From Candidatus Pacebacteria bacterium CG10_big_fil_rev_8_21_14_0_10_44_54 (lineage in GTDB: Bacteria; Patescibacteriota; Microgenomatia; UBA1400; PJMF01): a DNA stretch of 35,424 bases. The notes below the pieces were generated by a model. The model was not told where the DNA came from. It saw only the letters and a program-made list of their open reading frames with translations, and did not search any database. The position numbers and the translations under genes were made by a program. Of this stretch, positions 1 to 7,875 are shown piece after piece (position 1 is the stretch's first letter; every line of letters starts with the position of its first letter). Location: contig PFDI01000020.1 of the NCBI GenBank assembly GCA_002772695.1, positions 1-35,424 on the forward strand, written 5' to 3'.

Positions 1-92
1 ACAGATAGTGTAGCAACTCCCAACCAAAAAGATTCAGGGGCTACCTCCATCCCCAAGCGACCTTACGGTCGGGGATTTAAGTGAGGTGGGTT
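1..92. mobile_element. End of a foreign element with a bulged hairpin, fused to the transposase gene
   Basis: Positions 49-76 fold into an imperfect hairpin: outer stem 49-53 with 72-76, a 4-nt bulge at 54-57, inner stem 58-62 with 67-71, and a TTAC loop at 63-66. Such bulged subterminal hairpins are typical of IS200/IS605 elements and REP-like sequences. The transposase frame on the minus strand runs into this sequence at about position 93, and its last residues up to the TAA are encoded by the hairpin region. I infer that an IS200/IS605-type end, or a non-autonomous derivative, lies here. No TnpA or TnpB coding sequence is visible, and the rest of the element would lie left of the window. 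Confidence 0.45.
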
Positions 93-689
93 AAACCGGA
101 AAGGTAAGTATTCTTGTGCATTTTTAATTACTTCGAAGCTTCTTCTTGAGGATACATAGCTTGAGTATTCCACATATCCCATTCTTGAATACAAATCTAT
201 TACTGCATATACAAAGAATCTTCTACCATTACTTTTAACAAAATGAATAGTGTCTATTTGAACAAGATCTCCAGAACTCTTTACTTTGGGTCTTTTAATC
301 TTCCCGTAAGGTGGTTTGAGTTGTCTGCTTCTTCTGGTTAGTCTATTTCTCCTAATTACTCGCTCTACTGAAGATAAGCTAACTCTGTATCCTGCATTTA
401 TCATCATTCTGTGTATAATCGGAGCACACCTACTGTATTTCTTTCTAAACTCGATAACTTTGTCGACTAATTCTTTAGAAAGTTGATTTGGGTGAGATTT
501 TGGAGCTGAAGACATTGTTTGAATATACTCCCTGTGGTTAGGCGAAGCCTTCTTAATCCATTTGGATATTGTAGAGGGGGCTACTCCATATTTTCTAGCC
601 ACGACAGATTGTTTAATACCTCTAACTATTACATCATTAACAGCTAACCTCCTTGCTTTTGGAACGTAGGGATTGCTAGTATAGGACAT
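63..689 (-). pseudogene. Truncated DDE transposase (IS481/IS3-like, rve core), C-terminus missing
   Basis: The 208-residue product has an N-terminal helix-turn-helix (about residues 13-48, with VARKYGVAPSTISKWIKKA), a second DNA-binding segment (about 66-120), and the start of an integrase catalytic core with the first catalytic Asp in VQIDTIHF, followed by a YAVIDLYSRMGY segment. A complete core would continue to a second Asp (a DNGPEF-like motif) and a Glu. Both are absent, because after EYLPFRF the frame enters the hairpin-bearing element on its left and stops. It should therefore be inactive. Having HTH and core in one frame fits IS481 or related single-ORF elements better than two-frame IS3, but the family call is tentative. 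Start ATG at 689. Confidence 0.75.
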
Positions 690-735
690 AGCGGGTGTTA
701 TTACTGAACTTATTAACTCTAAGAACAGTTTGACA
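690..735 (-). mobile_element. Probable terminal end of the broken insertion sequence
   Basis: Just upstream of the transposase start, the minus strand reads TGTCAAACTG from 735 to 726, a TGT-type terminus as seen in IS481/IS3-group elements. The segments at 690-700 and 730-740 also form an imperfect inverted repeat (agcgggtgt against agcaggtgt). I place the outer boundary of the element near 735. The partner end is lost with the truncated 3' side, so no target-site duplication can be checked. Confidence 0.4.
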
Positions 736-747
736 CCTGCTATTTAA

Positions 748-924
748 TTATTCAAAAACTTTCCAAGCTCCTGAAGTATTACGTCTAGAACCTATATAAA
801 ATAAGGTATTATTGTAACTGGCTAACACCAATTGTAAACAACGCCAATTTGCACTAGCAAAAAAGTAACCCAAAACTCTTCGTAAAGCTGCCTTTTTTTT
901 ATGTGGAGGAACACGACAATTTTG
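748..924 (-). other. Open reading frame without a clear start, possible gene remnant
   Basis: The 205-nt gap between the insertion sequence and nadD holds a 58-codon open frame on the minus strand that ends with TAA at 748-750. It has no ATG; upstream it is closed by TAG at 925-927. Its C-terminal part (LFYIGSRRNTSGAWKVFE) looks protein-like. It could be the 3' remnant of a gene broken by the insertion, or chance. I recognise no family. Nothing else is evident in this gap: no tRNA and no terminator, although an 8-nt T-run at 893-900 is present. Confidence 0.2.
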
Positions 925-940
925 CTACGAAACCAAAACT

Positions 941-1552
941 TTAAAAGATATACAGGTGATTGTTTTGTATATATTCCTCAACCTGCAAATGTACCAACCC
1001 TACAACCAACGCCCCCAGTGCAACTCTTCTGCGCGCCTCTGTTGACGAAATCTCCATAGGCTCCACGCCTGCAATTACCTTTAATTGATCAAACGGTAAC
1101 TTGGTAATCGGCGAGCCACCCCGCGGATAGACGTACCAATCGAACTCTGCAAAAACCTTGGGAAAACAAGCTGCTTCCAAATCGCAGCCCCAGAGATGCA
1201 ATTTGGCGAGTTGATCCGATCCAATGATAAAACTCAGCTTGTGCTGAGGATGCTTTGCCGCAAGTTCCCGCAACGTCCGGTGAGTGAATCCTTCCTTTTT
1301 CTGGTCAATCTCGTGCGACTCAATGCGAACGACCTCGCCTTTCTGCTTGTGATCGGTAACCACGAGTGCCAGCATGGCCAACCGATGCTCAGCAGACAAC
1401 ATCTGGGGCTTATCAAACTGCGGATCGTGTACCGCGGCGGGCAAATACCAAACTTCGTCAAATAGCTTTTGTTCTAAAACTGCAGAAACAAGGGCTTGGT
1501 GTCCCTTGTGTGGTGGATCAAATGAGCCGCCTAGAATGCCAATGCTGTTCAT
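941..1552 (-). CDS. nadD: Nicotinate-nucleotide adenylyltransferase (NadD)
   Basis: NadD transfers AMP from ATP to nicotinate mononucleotide to form deamido-NAD in cytosolic NAD synthesis. The 203-residue protein shows the nucleotidyltransferase signature GGSFDPPHKGH at residues 8-18, the YLPAAVHDPQ substrate-loop region near 36-45, FIIGSDQL at about 108-115, and the C-terminal ISSTEARRR motif at about 168-176. Length is normal for the family. The ATG at 1552 overlaps the TGA of the upstream small gene (ATGA), so the two are translationally coupled. It is the last gene of a leftward block with topA and dprA. A related nucleotidyltransferase (CoaD-like) is less likely, because the length and the C-terminal SST motif fit NadD. 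Confidence 0.9.
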   Translation of the reverse strand: MNSIGILGGSFDPPHKGHQALVSAVLEQKLFDEVWYLPAAVHDPQFDKPQMLSAEHRLAMLALVVTDHKQKGEVVRIESHEIDQKKEGFTHRTLRELAAKHPQHKLSFIIGSDQLAKLHLWGCDLEAACFPKVFAEFDWYVYPRGGSPITKLPFDQLKVIAGVEPMEISSTEARRRVALGALVVGLVHLQVEEYIQNNHLYIF

Positions 1553-1848
1553 CTTGATAGATTATCTAGCTGCATCATTCGGGCTGAATTAAGAACTCCG
1601 CCTGCTGCTAAAAAGTCTGCGACAAGTAAGAAAAATTCCTGTCGAACACTTTCTATTGGAAATGGTCTAGAAGCAAGTAAGGGAATAAACACATCATCTT
1701 TCTCAAGTAAATCCAACATCCCTGGATGAAAAACAATAAGCGTAAGTATTCCGAGTACCCCAGATGCAAAAAGTGCGCCAAGGCAGGGAGCATACTCAGC
1801 GTTTATTCTAGCTCGTTCCTTCTCAGTATAAGATTCTCCGCTTGTCAT
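1549..1848 (-). CDS. Small single-pass membrane protein, unknown function
   Basis: This 99-residue protein is not recognised. It has a charged N-terminus (residues 1-20), one hydrophobic segment at about 23-42 (LGALFASGVLGILTLIVF) and a cytosolic or external tail rich in Leu/Val. Its stop overlaps the nadD start by 4 nt and its own start lies 14 nt after the topA stop, so it sits in the topA-nadD block. A TAAAAT box at 1857-1862 ends 8 nt before the ATG and could give it a leaderless transcript of its own. No Shine-Dalgarno is seen. Confidence 0.6.
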   Translation of the reverse strand: MTSGESYTEKERARINAEYAPCLGALFASGVLGILTLIVFHPGMLDLLEKDDVFIPLLASRPFPIESVRQEFFLLVADFLAAGGVLNSARMMQLDNLSR

Positions 1849-1862
1849 ATCCCACTATTTTA

Positions 1863-3977
1863 CTACAACTTTTTTTTCTTAACCGATTTCTTCTTGACTA
1901 CTGGCTTCTTCTTTGTAAACTTCGCCCGGCGCTCTGCCCTTGCTGCCTGCTGAATCGCCCAGTCTTCCTTAGTCATGGTCTCCCCAACTTCTGGCTTTTT
2001 CCAACTTGCCCAGTCACATTTTGGGTACGTACTACAACCAAAAAATGACTTACCCCATCGAGAGTTCTTGACGATTACTTCACCTTTTTGACAAAGTGGA
2101 CAAACCACACCCGCGATTTTTTCGACAATATTTTCGGTATATTTACACTCGGGAAAACGACTACAGCTCTTGAACTTGCCAAACTTACCACTACGAATCA
2201 CAATCTCTCCCTGCTCCTGTTTACCACAATCTGGACACATCTCGTCGGTTTTTTCGACTGGAACCTGAACACGCTCTGCCGAGTCAGTTACTTCATCTAT
2301 TCGCTTATGAAATGGCTTATAAAAAGCCCCAACTACGGCTCGCCACTCTTTCTCACCACGGGCGATGCGATCAAGATCTTCTTCCATCTCAGCTGTGAAT
2401 TGATACTCCATAAATACCGGGAAGTGCTCTTTGAGAAAATCGGCGACAGTAATACCAACCGGACTAGCAAAAAATCGCTTATCGGTCCGCTCCACATAGC
2501 CCCGATCAACGATTACAGAGATAATACTAGCATAGGTGCTCGGTCTACCGATGCCTCGTTTTTCTAGTTCTTTGACAAGTGAGGCATCGTTGTACCGAGC
2601 TGGTGGTTGGGTAAATTTCTGAGTTGCAGTGTGTTTCTGATACAACAACGCTTTGCCTTTATCCAAATCTGGCAGTGGCGCGTCATCGCCGGCTGGTAGC
2701 AAGCTACGCCAGCCAGGGAATTTGAGAATTGAGCCTGTTGTTTTGAGTGTTGCTGTTTTGAAAGAAGTCACTACTGCAGGTGTAAGTGTGATTGAAACGC
2801 TTGTTTGATCATAACGCGCTTGTGTCATTTGGCTTGCTACAAATCTGCGCCAGATTAAATCGTACAGCTTGGCATGCTGCTGTGTAAGTCTGCCGCCGAC
2901 AATATCTCTGCTTAGTTTAGATACACCAGTAACCCTAATTGCCTCGTGCGCTTCCTGCGCATTTTTACTCTTGGAGCGAAATACTTGGGGTTTGGCTGGC
3001 AAATACTCTGGCGCAAAGTTTTTGGCAATGTACTCACGAGCCATTGCTAGGGCCTGGGTGGACAAATTGAACGAATCGGTACGGTGATAGGTAATCAAGC
3101 CTTCTTCATAGAGTTGCTGGGCAATACGCATCGTCTGCTTACTGCTCCATCCCAGACGATTGGCGGCTGCTTGCTGCAAGGTAGAGGTAGAAAACGGCGG
3201 ATAACTAGAATTTTTTCGTTCCTTTTTTTCAACTTCCATCACCTCATATGTAGCACTGGGGATGGCGGCTACTAAGTCGATAGTATCCGCTTCTTTGCTT
3301 GGCGAGTACATTTTGCCATCTATCGCTGTCACATGCGTCGAAAAACCCTCATCCTTTGCACCTGCTGCCAAAACTACAACTACTTCCCAATACTCGTCGG
3401 GCTTGAAGGTGGTGATTTTTTTTTCTCGCTCGACTATCAATCGAAGCGCTACTGATTGCACCCGCCCTGCCGAGAGTCCGCGTCGAATCTTGCGCCAGAG
3501 AACAGGAGAAACTTCGTATCCTACCAGCCTGTCAACAATCCTACGTGCCTGCTGGGCATGTACCAAACTCATATTAAGCTGCACAGGATCCCTGATTGCT
3601 GCCAGTACCGCTGGCTTGGTAATCTCAAAAAAACTCGCCCGCTGAAAGGCAGGCGATAGCTTTTTCTTTTTGAGACTTTCGAGTAAAATTTCTCGGACAT
3701 GCCATGCAATAGCCTCTCCTTCTCGATCAGGGTCAGTGGCCAAAACAATATTGTCTGCTTTGGCTGCCTCTGTTTTGAGCTGTGATAATACCTTTCTTTT
3801 ATCTTTGGAAACAACGTATTTTGGTTCAAAATCTGCCTCGATATCGACACCCATCTCTGATTTTGGCAAATCACGGACGTGGCCAACCGAAGCCAAAACT
3901 TGGTACTCGCTCCCAAGATATCCCGATAGCTTTCGTGCTTTGGTTGGTGATTCGACAATGATTAACTGCATAAACAA
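1863..3977 (-). CDS. topA: DNA topoisomerase I (type IA)
   Basis: TopA relaxes negative supercoils through a 5'-phosphotyrosine intermediate. The N-terminus holds the Toprim fold: LIIVESPTKARKL at residues 5-17 with the conserved Glu, and DPDREGEAIAWH at about 82-93 with the metal-binding acidic residues. The catalytic Tyr lies in GLITYHRTDS at about 298-307, where most family members have M or T in place of H. Two C-terminal Cys4 zinc ribbons follow (CPDCG...C...C at about 584-620 and CPLCQ...C...C at about 627-660), then a Lys-rich tail. The 704-residue length is typical. The first Met codon is at 3971, but a TTG at 3977 lies 8 nt from a TATAGT box (3986-3991) and would fit leaderless initiation. 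Next to dprA, a common bacterial linkage. Confidence 0.95.
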   Translation of the reverse strand: MFMQLIIVESPTKARKLSGYLGSEYQVLASVGHVRDLPKSEMGVDIEADFEPKYVVSKDKRKVLSQLKTEAAKADNIVLATDPDREGEAIAWHVREILLESLKKKKLSPAFQRASFFEITKPAVLAAIRDPVQLNMSLVHAQQARRIVDRLVGYEVSPVLWRKIRRGLSAGRVQSVALRLIVEREKKITTFKPDEYWEVVVVLAAGAKDEGFSTHVTAIDGKMYSPSKEADTIDLVAAIPSATYEVMEVEKKERKNSSYPPFSTSTLQQAAANRLGWSSKQTMRIAQQLYEEGLITYHRTDSFNLSTQALAMAREYIAKNFAPEYLPAKPQVFRSKSKNAQEAHEAIRVTGVSKLSRDIVGGRLTQQHAKLYDLIWRRFVASQMTQARYDQTSVSITLTPAVVTSFKTATLKTTGSILKFPGWRSLLPAGDDAPLPDLDKGKALLYQKHTATQKFTQPPARYNDASLVKELEKRGIGRPSTYASIISVIVDRGYVERTDKRFFASPVGITVADFLKEHFPVFMEYQFTAEMEEDLDRIARGEKEWRAVVGAFYKPFHKRIDEVTDSAERVQVPVEKTDEMCPDCGKQEQGEIVIRSGKFGKFKSCSRFPECKYTENIVEKIAGVVCPLCQKGEVIVKNSRWGKSFFGCSTYPKCDWASWKKPEVGETMTKEDWAIQQAARAERRAKFTKKKPVVKKKSVKKKKL

Positions 3978-4011
3978 TACCGGTGACTATACTACACCAC
4001 TGAGAAACTGG

Positions 4012-5124
4012 CTAATAACAAATACTGACTTTTTCACCTTTTCTATCTATATATCCACCCAATTCAAGTTTGGTCAAACAAGCTTGATATGCTGCAAACG
4101 AACACGAAAGCTGCGCAAACAAATCCTCATTTTGTTGTGGTCCTGTCTGAAGAACTGCAATAATCTTCTGTTCCAGCTTGCCCACTGGTCCCTCGCTCTT
4201 CGTTGATGCAGGAAGATTCTCTCCGGTTGCTTCCATACCCAACTCAGTCAAAATATCGTTGGCAGAACTCACCAAAACAGCTCCTTCGTTGATCAACCAC
4301 TTGGTGCCCTCAGAGTACGGACTCTGAATTGGCCCGGGCACTGCGCAAACAGATCTTCCAGACTCAAGGGCAAACTGTGCAGTGGTATGGCTGCCACTTC
4401 GTTTGGCGGCTTCTGTCACCACTACCGCCAAACTCATACCAGCCACAATACTATTACGAGCAATAAAATTCCCCTTGGTTGGCCTCGTAGCTGGCGGATA
4501 CTCACTTATAATCGTCCCTCCCTTGGTTAAAATCTGGTCTACAATCGCATCCTGCGAAGCGGGATACATATAGTCAAAACCAAAACCAAGCACTGCCACG
4601 GTATGAGCATTTGCAGCCAATGCAGCCAAGTGTGCCACTGTATCAACGCCATACATACAGCCAGAAACTATCGTCGCTCCTGCCTGACACAGCTGCTTAG
4701 TTATCTCGGTCGTAACCGAACAACCATAGCTTGTCACCCGACGCGTCCCTACCACCGCAACCGGCAAAAGCGGACAAGAGTTGAGTGGAGCCCCTTTGGC
4801 AAAAAGTAACACCGGTGGTCGCTCACTTTGAGCCAAAAGCTGTGGATACTGACTAGATCCTATAACTATAACCCGAATTGATTTCTCTTTAAGTTTCTCT
4901 AAAAAACCGTATATTTCTTGTTCTTTTTTTGTTTTTTGGATTGCTATAAACAATTTTTCTGAAATTGGAATTTTTTGTTGTAGTGAAGGTTCTGCTACCC
5001 AAAAATCACTCCAACTCCAACCGTGTTTTTTTTGGCTATAAAAAATCTTAGCAAGAGTGCTTCGACCAACTCCAGGCACTAATGTGAGTGCAACTAAATT
5101 GGCAGCAATCGATTCGGTATGCAT
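4012..5124 (-). CDS. dprA: DNA-processing protein DprA (Smf)
   Basis: DprA binds incoming single-stranded DNA and loads RecA during natural transformation. The 370-residue protein has an N-terminal helix-hairpin-helix-like part (LVPGVGRSTLAKIF at about 16-29), the central Rossmann-type DNA-binding domain (VVGTRRVTSYG at about 123-133, SGCMYGVDTVAHLAA at about 154-168, ISEYPP at about 206-211, RNSIVAGMS at about 223-231), and a C-terminal winged-helix region from about 310. The family usually reads SGxARGID where this protein has SGCMYGVD, so the usual Arg is replaced by Tyr. It is divergent to the MurF-like gene, whose start is 45 nt away, and is followed by topA after 34 nt. Competence genes such as dprA are commonly retained in reduced genomes. 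Confidence 0.92.
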   Translation of the reverse strand: MHTESIAANLVALTLVPGVGRSTLAKIFYSQKKHGWSWSDFWVAEPSLQQKIPISEKLFIAIQKTKKEQEIYGFLEKLKEKSIRVIVIGSSQYPQLLAQSERPPVLLFAKGAPLNSCPLLPVAVVGTRRVTSYGCSVTTEITKQLCQAGATIVSGCMYGVDTVAHLAALAANAHTVAVLGFGFDYMYPASQDAIVDQILTKGGTIISEYPPATRPTKGNFIARNSIVAGMSLAVVVTEAAKRSGSHTTAQFALESGRSVCAVPGPIQSPYSEGTKWLINEGAVLVSSANDILTELGMEATGENLPASTKSEGPVGKLEQKIIAVLQTGPQQNEDLFAQLSCSFAAYQACLTKLELGGYIDRKGEKVSICY

Positions 5125-5169
5125 GCAATTCTTAGCCTACAAAAATTGCATGACTTGAAGCGTAGTACA

Positions 5170-6534
5170 ATGAGTCATTTGCTAAAAAAATACCTTGGAT
5201 TGCTGCTGCTGCACTACCTTCGCCTGATAGCACGGCTCAAGTTGGCGCGGTGGCGACCACACATCATCGGTATAACTGGCTCAGCTGGCAAAACCAGCAC
5301 GATGGCGGCGGTTGCTGCTGTTCTAGCAGACTCGCACCAGGTAAAAACAAGCGAAAAAGCCAACTCAGAGAGTGGTATTCCGCTCAATATTCTTGGTCTC
5401 TACCCCAAGCTGTACACAACTAAAGATTGGCTCAGCTTGGGAGTAGCTGCAATACCAGCGCCTTTTCGTCCTACGCCAATAGCCGACACATATGTGGTAG
5501 AACTTGGTATAGACGGACCAACCTCACCCAAAAATATGTCTTTTCATCTCGGTCTCGTTCATCCAGAGATTGGCGTTTTTACTGCAGTGAACACTGTGCA
5601 TGGCCAGTACTTCGAATCCTGGCTGCAATCCCAAGGCATTGTCCCCAATCGCAACAACGTCCTGGCTGCAATAGCAGAAGAAAAAGGCAAACTCATCACC
5701 AAGCTACCAAAAAGCGGCGCTGCCATCCTCAACGCAGACGAGCCATACATTGCAAAATATGCCAGAAAAACACGAGCCACTATCTATACATTTGGGAGTA
5801 AAAAATCTGCCACTGTCCAGCTACTCGAGACTACGCATAGCAGTAGAGGCACCACCTTCTCGTTTTCTACCAAAGACGCAATTGGCAACGTCAACTTCCC
5901 CCAGTATCTGCTACCTGCTCACTTTGGCATGAGCTTTGCAGCCGCGCTCTGCGTCGGCCTACACTCTAACCTCTCGCTATCATCTGCCTGTCGCTCACTC
6001 AAAAAAAACTTTGTCCTGCCACCTGGTAGAGCTACGCTTATCGAGGGTAAGCACAACACGACCATCCTCGATAGCTCATACAACTCTTCCCCCGAACCTT
6101 TGATTGATTTTTTAGAACTGCTGAAAGAAATACCAGGCAAAAGAAAAATTGCTTTGCTTGGAGACATCCGTGAGCTCGGTAGTGCCAGCGCAAGCGAGCA
6201 CCAACGCGTTGGCAAGATAGCTGTCGCAACATGCGAGGTGGCGTTTTTGGTTGGGCCAGCCATGCACGCCCACGTCTTGCCACTCTTTCAAAAGACCAAA
6301 AAACCTGCCTTTGTCTGTAGCTCTGCTATTGATGCGGCAGAGAAGCTCGAGGATTACTTGCAACCAGGAGACACGCTACTGGTAAAAGGATCGCAAAACA
6401 CTTTGTTGCTCGAGATTGCTATCGAACGCCTGATGTTGCATCCAGAGCAAGCAGAAGCCATTCTCTGTCGGCGGGGGAAGTTTTGGGATAGGGAGCGGAG
6501 AAAACTCCAATCAAAAGTCAAGATCTTTCAGTAA
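5170..6534 (+). CDS. murF: MurF-like Mur ligase with membrane-proximal N-terminus
   Basis: Mur ligases of this type join D-Ala-D-Ala to the UDP-MurNAc-tripeptide precursor in peptidoglycan synthesis. The ATP-binding loop GSAGKTST is at about residues 38-45. MurF-typical segments include DSSYNSSPEPL (about 303-313), LLGDIRELGSAS (about 330-341) with a following conserved His, and LVKGSQNT near the C-terminus. The usual N-terminal substrate-binding domain of about 80 residues is missing; instead about 30 residues (LLKKYLGLLLLHYL, then basic) could sit on the membrane. A TACAAT box at 5166-5171 overlaps the ATG at 5170, so a leaderless transcript would more naturally start at TTG 5179 (7-nt gap). 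The last 24 nt overlap the convergent gene at 6511. A UDP-MurNAc-tripeptide substrate is inferred, not shown. Confidence 0.8.
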   Translation: MSHLLKKYLGLLLLHYLRLIARLKLARWRPHIIGITGSAGKTSTMAAVAAVLADSHQVKTSEKANSESGIPLNILGLYPKLYTTKDWLSLGVAAIPAPFRPTPIADTYVVELGIDGPTSPKNMSFHLGLVHPEIGVFTAVNTVHGQYFESWLQSQGIVPNRNNVLAAIAEEKGKLITKLPKSGAAILNADEPYIAKYARKTRATIYTFGSKKSATVQLLETTHSSRGTTFSFSTKDAIGNVNFPQYLLPAHFGMSFAAALCVGLHSNLSLSSACRSLKKNFVLPPGRATLIEGKHNTTILDSSYNSSPEPLIDFLELLKEIPGKRKIALLGDIRELGSASASEHQRVGKIAVATCEVAFLVGPAMHAHVLPLFQKTKKPAFVCSSAIDAAEKLEDYLQPGDTLLVKGSQNTLLLEIAIERLMLHPEQAEAILCRRGKFWDRERRKLQSKVKIFQ

Positions 6535-7875
6535 ATTTTGCCACGCTTTGATATCTGCAAGAATCTTTGACACTGGCACAATAGAAGAGCTGACTACCAC
6601 CGTCCCGTCACTGCTCAATAATAGTGCAAGATTTGCCATTATAAGTTTGCCAAGAGATTCTCTATGTGGAAAACTTATGCCTGGTATTGTTTTCTGTTTT
6701 TCAGCAGTGTAAGCCTGGCCACTCATCGTAAGAGCTGCAAGCGCTTCCTCCCTTGATCCAAATGGACACTCCTTGCTTTGCAGATAACTGCCAAGGTATG
6801 TATTCAATTCCTTCTGTCTTGTCACCATAACCTGCTCATACACACCAACTTGCCCAAGCTTTGCTGTCTTAATTTCGGACGCAATCCTCTGATTTTCTAA
6901 TCCCAAAACAGCATTGGCTTGAACCGTTATTTTCAACAAATCAATCTTTGTTTTTATGTGACCAGACAAATCAGTGATACCTTGTGACGTTTCGTCACCA
7001 GACAAAAAAACAAGCAGTTCGCGTCTGGTGTGATCGGGCTGCAAGTATCCCATCTCAAGAACCTTGGCTTGCTGAGTAGTCTTGCTAGCATCAAACGGCT
7101 CGAGTTGGTTGGTAATTTCATCTGCATCTCCAAAACCGTCGGAACCTAAAAGGGGAGCAATAAACGCAGCATCATTATCATTGATTGAGCTTGTAATTTC
7201 TCCCCATTTTTTCATTGCTGCTTCTAACTGATCTTGAAACTTTTTGACACGTTCGTTCTCAGCCTGCGCCCACTTCCTTGCCCTTTGCCACAACCAAAAC
7301 AACTTTTTTACCTGTAAATTGTATTTTTCAATTTGTTCTCGTTCTGATCGAGTTCTTTTTTTAAAATCATCTTCAGACTCGTTTTGATTCTGTGGAGGAA
7401 TTTCGGGAGGTAGAACAGAAAGATTAAAACTCTGAAGCTCTGAATTTTCTGGCTGTTTTCCTTGTTTTGTGTCCAAAAAAGAGTCCGGGGAACCAGGGTT
7501 GAGACAACCAAAAAGCATGTTGTGACTACCGTCAAATTGACGCAATAAATGATCAAGATTGCGCATTGCCATACTGTGATTTGAGCCAACAAAAACGTGC
7601 CGAAGACGAGGAAGCACCCCAATTCTTTCTAGCTGTAAATTTTCTGGGAGAGTACGCCATACTTCATTCAAAGCAGCTAACAAAAAACCCTGTTGTAGTG
7701 TTGGCATGCCAACATCATCAAGACTTGCTTTAAAGTTTTCAAACGCGCGATCACTTCTTTTTGGATCTAAAAGCAAACCAAAAAAAGCTTCTAACTTCTT
7801 TTGAAGTGCCAAAAGAGTTTCTGGCAATAAATCTAAAGGTTGAGGAGAAATTACTGTCTCTGTATACAAACTCAT
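6511..7875 (-). CDS. Unknown 454-residue protein, last gene of the mre operon
   Basis: I do not recognise this family. The ATG at 7875 overlaps the TGA of the penicillin-binding protein gene (ATGA), so it is translationally coupled to the cell-shape operon. No signal peptide or membrane segment is visible. An N-terminal alpha-rich region (1-150) is followed by a strongly charged stretch (about 170-230, with SEDDFKKRTRSEREQIEKYN and alternating Lys/Glu) that probably forms a coiled coil, then mixed alpha/beta-like sequence to the end. In many bacteria rodA follows the PBP2 gene; this protein has none of RodA's membrane segments. Position suggests a cytosolic partner of the MreB/PBP2 elongation machinery, which is inference only. 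Confidence 0.75.
   Translation of the reverse strand: MSLYTETVISPQPLDLLPETLLALQKKLEAFFGLLLDPKRSDRAFENFKASLDDVGMPTLQQGFLLAALNEVWRTLPENLQLERIGVLPRLRHVFVGSNHSMAMRNLDHLLRQFDGSHNMLFGCLNPGSPDSFLDTKQGKQPENSELQSFNLSVLPPEIPPQNQNESEDDFKKRTRSEREQIEKYNLQVKKLFWLWQRARKWAQAENERVKKFQDQLEAAMKKWGEITSSINDNDAAFIAPLLGSDGFGDADEITNQLEPFDASKTTQQAKVLEMGYLQPDHTRRELLVFLSGDETSQGITDLSGHIKTKIDLLKITVQANAVLGLENQRIASEIKTAKLGQVGVYEQVMVTRQKELNTYLGSYLQSKECPFGSREEALAALTMSGQAYTAEKQKTIPGISFPHRESLGKLIMANLALLLSSDGTVVVSSSIVPVSKILADIKAWQNLLKDLDF

Noticed and set aside
2088-3645. Long frames on the plus strand inside topA (for example 2088-2567 and 3262-3645)
   Set aside because: These are antisense shadows of topA, which has all its motifs. 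They lack recognisable domains.
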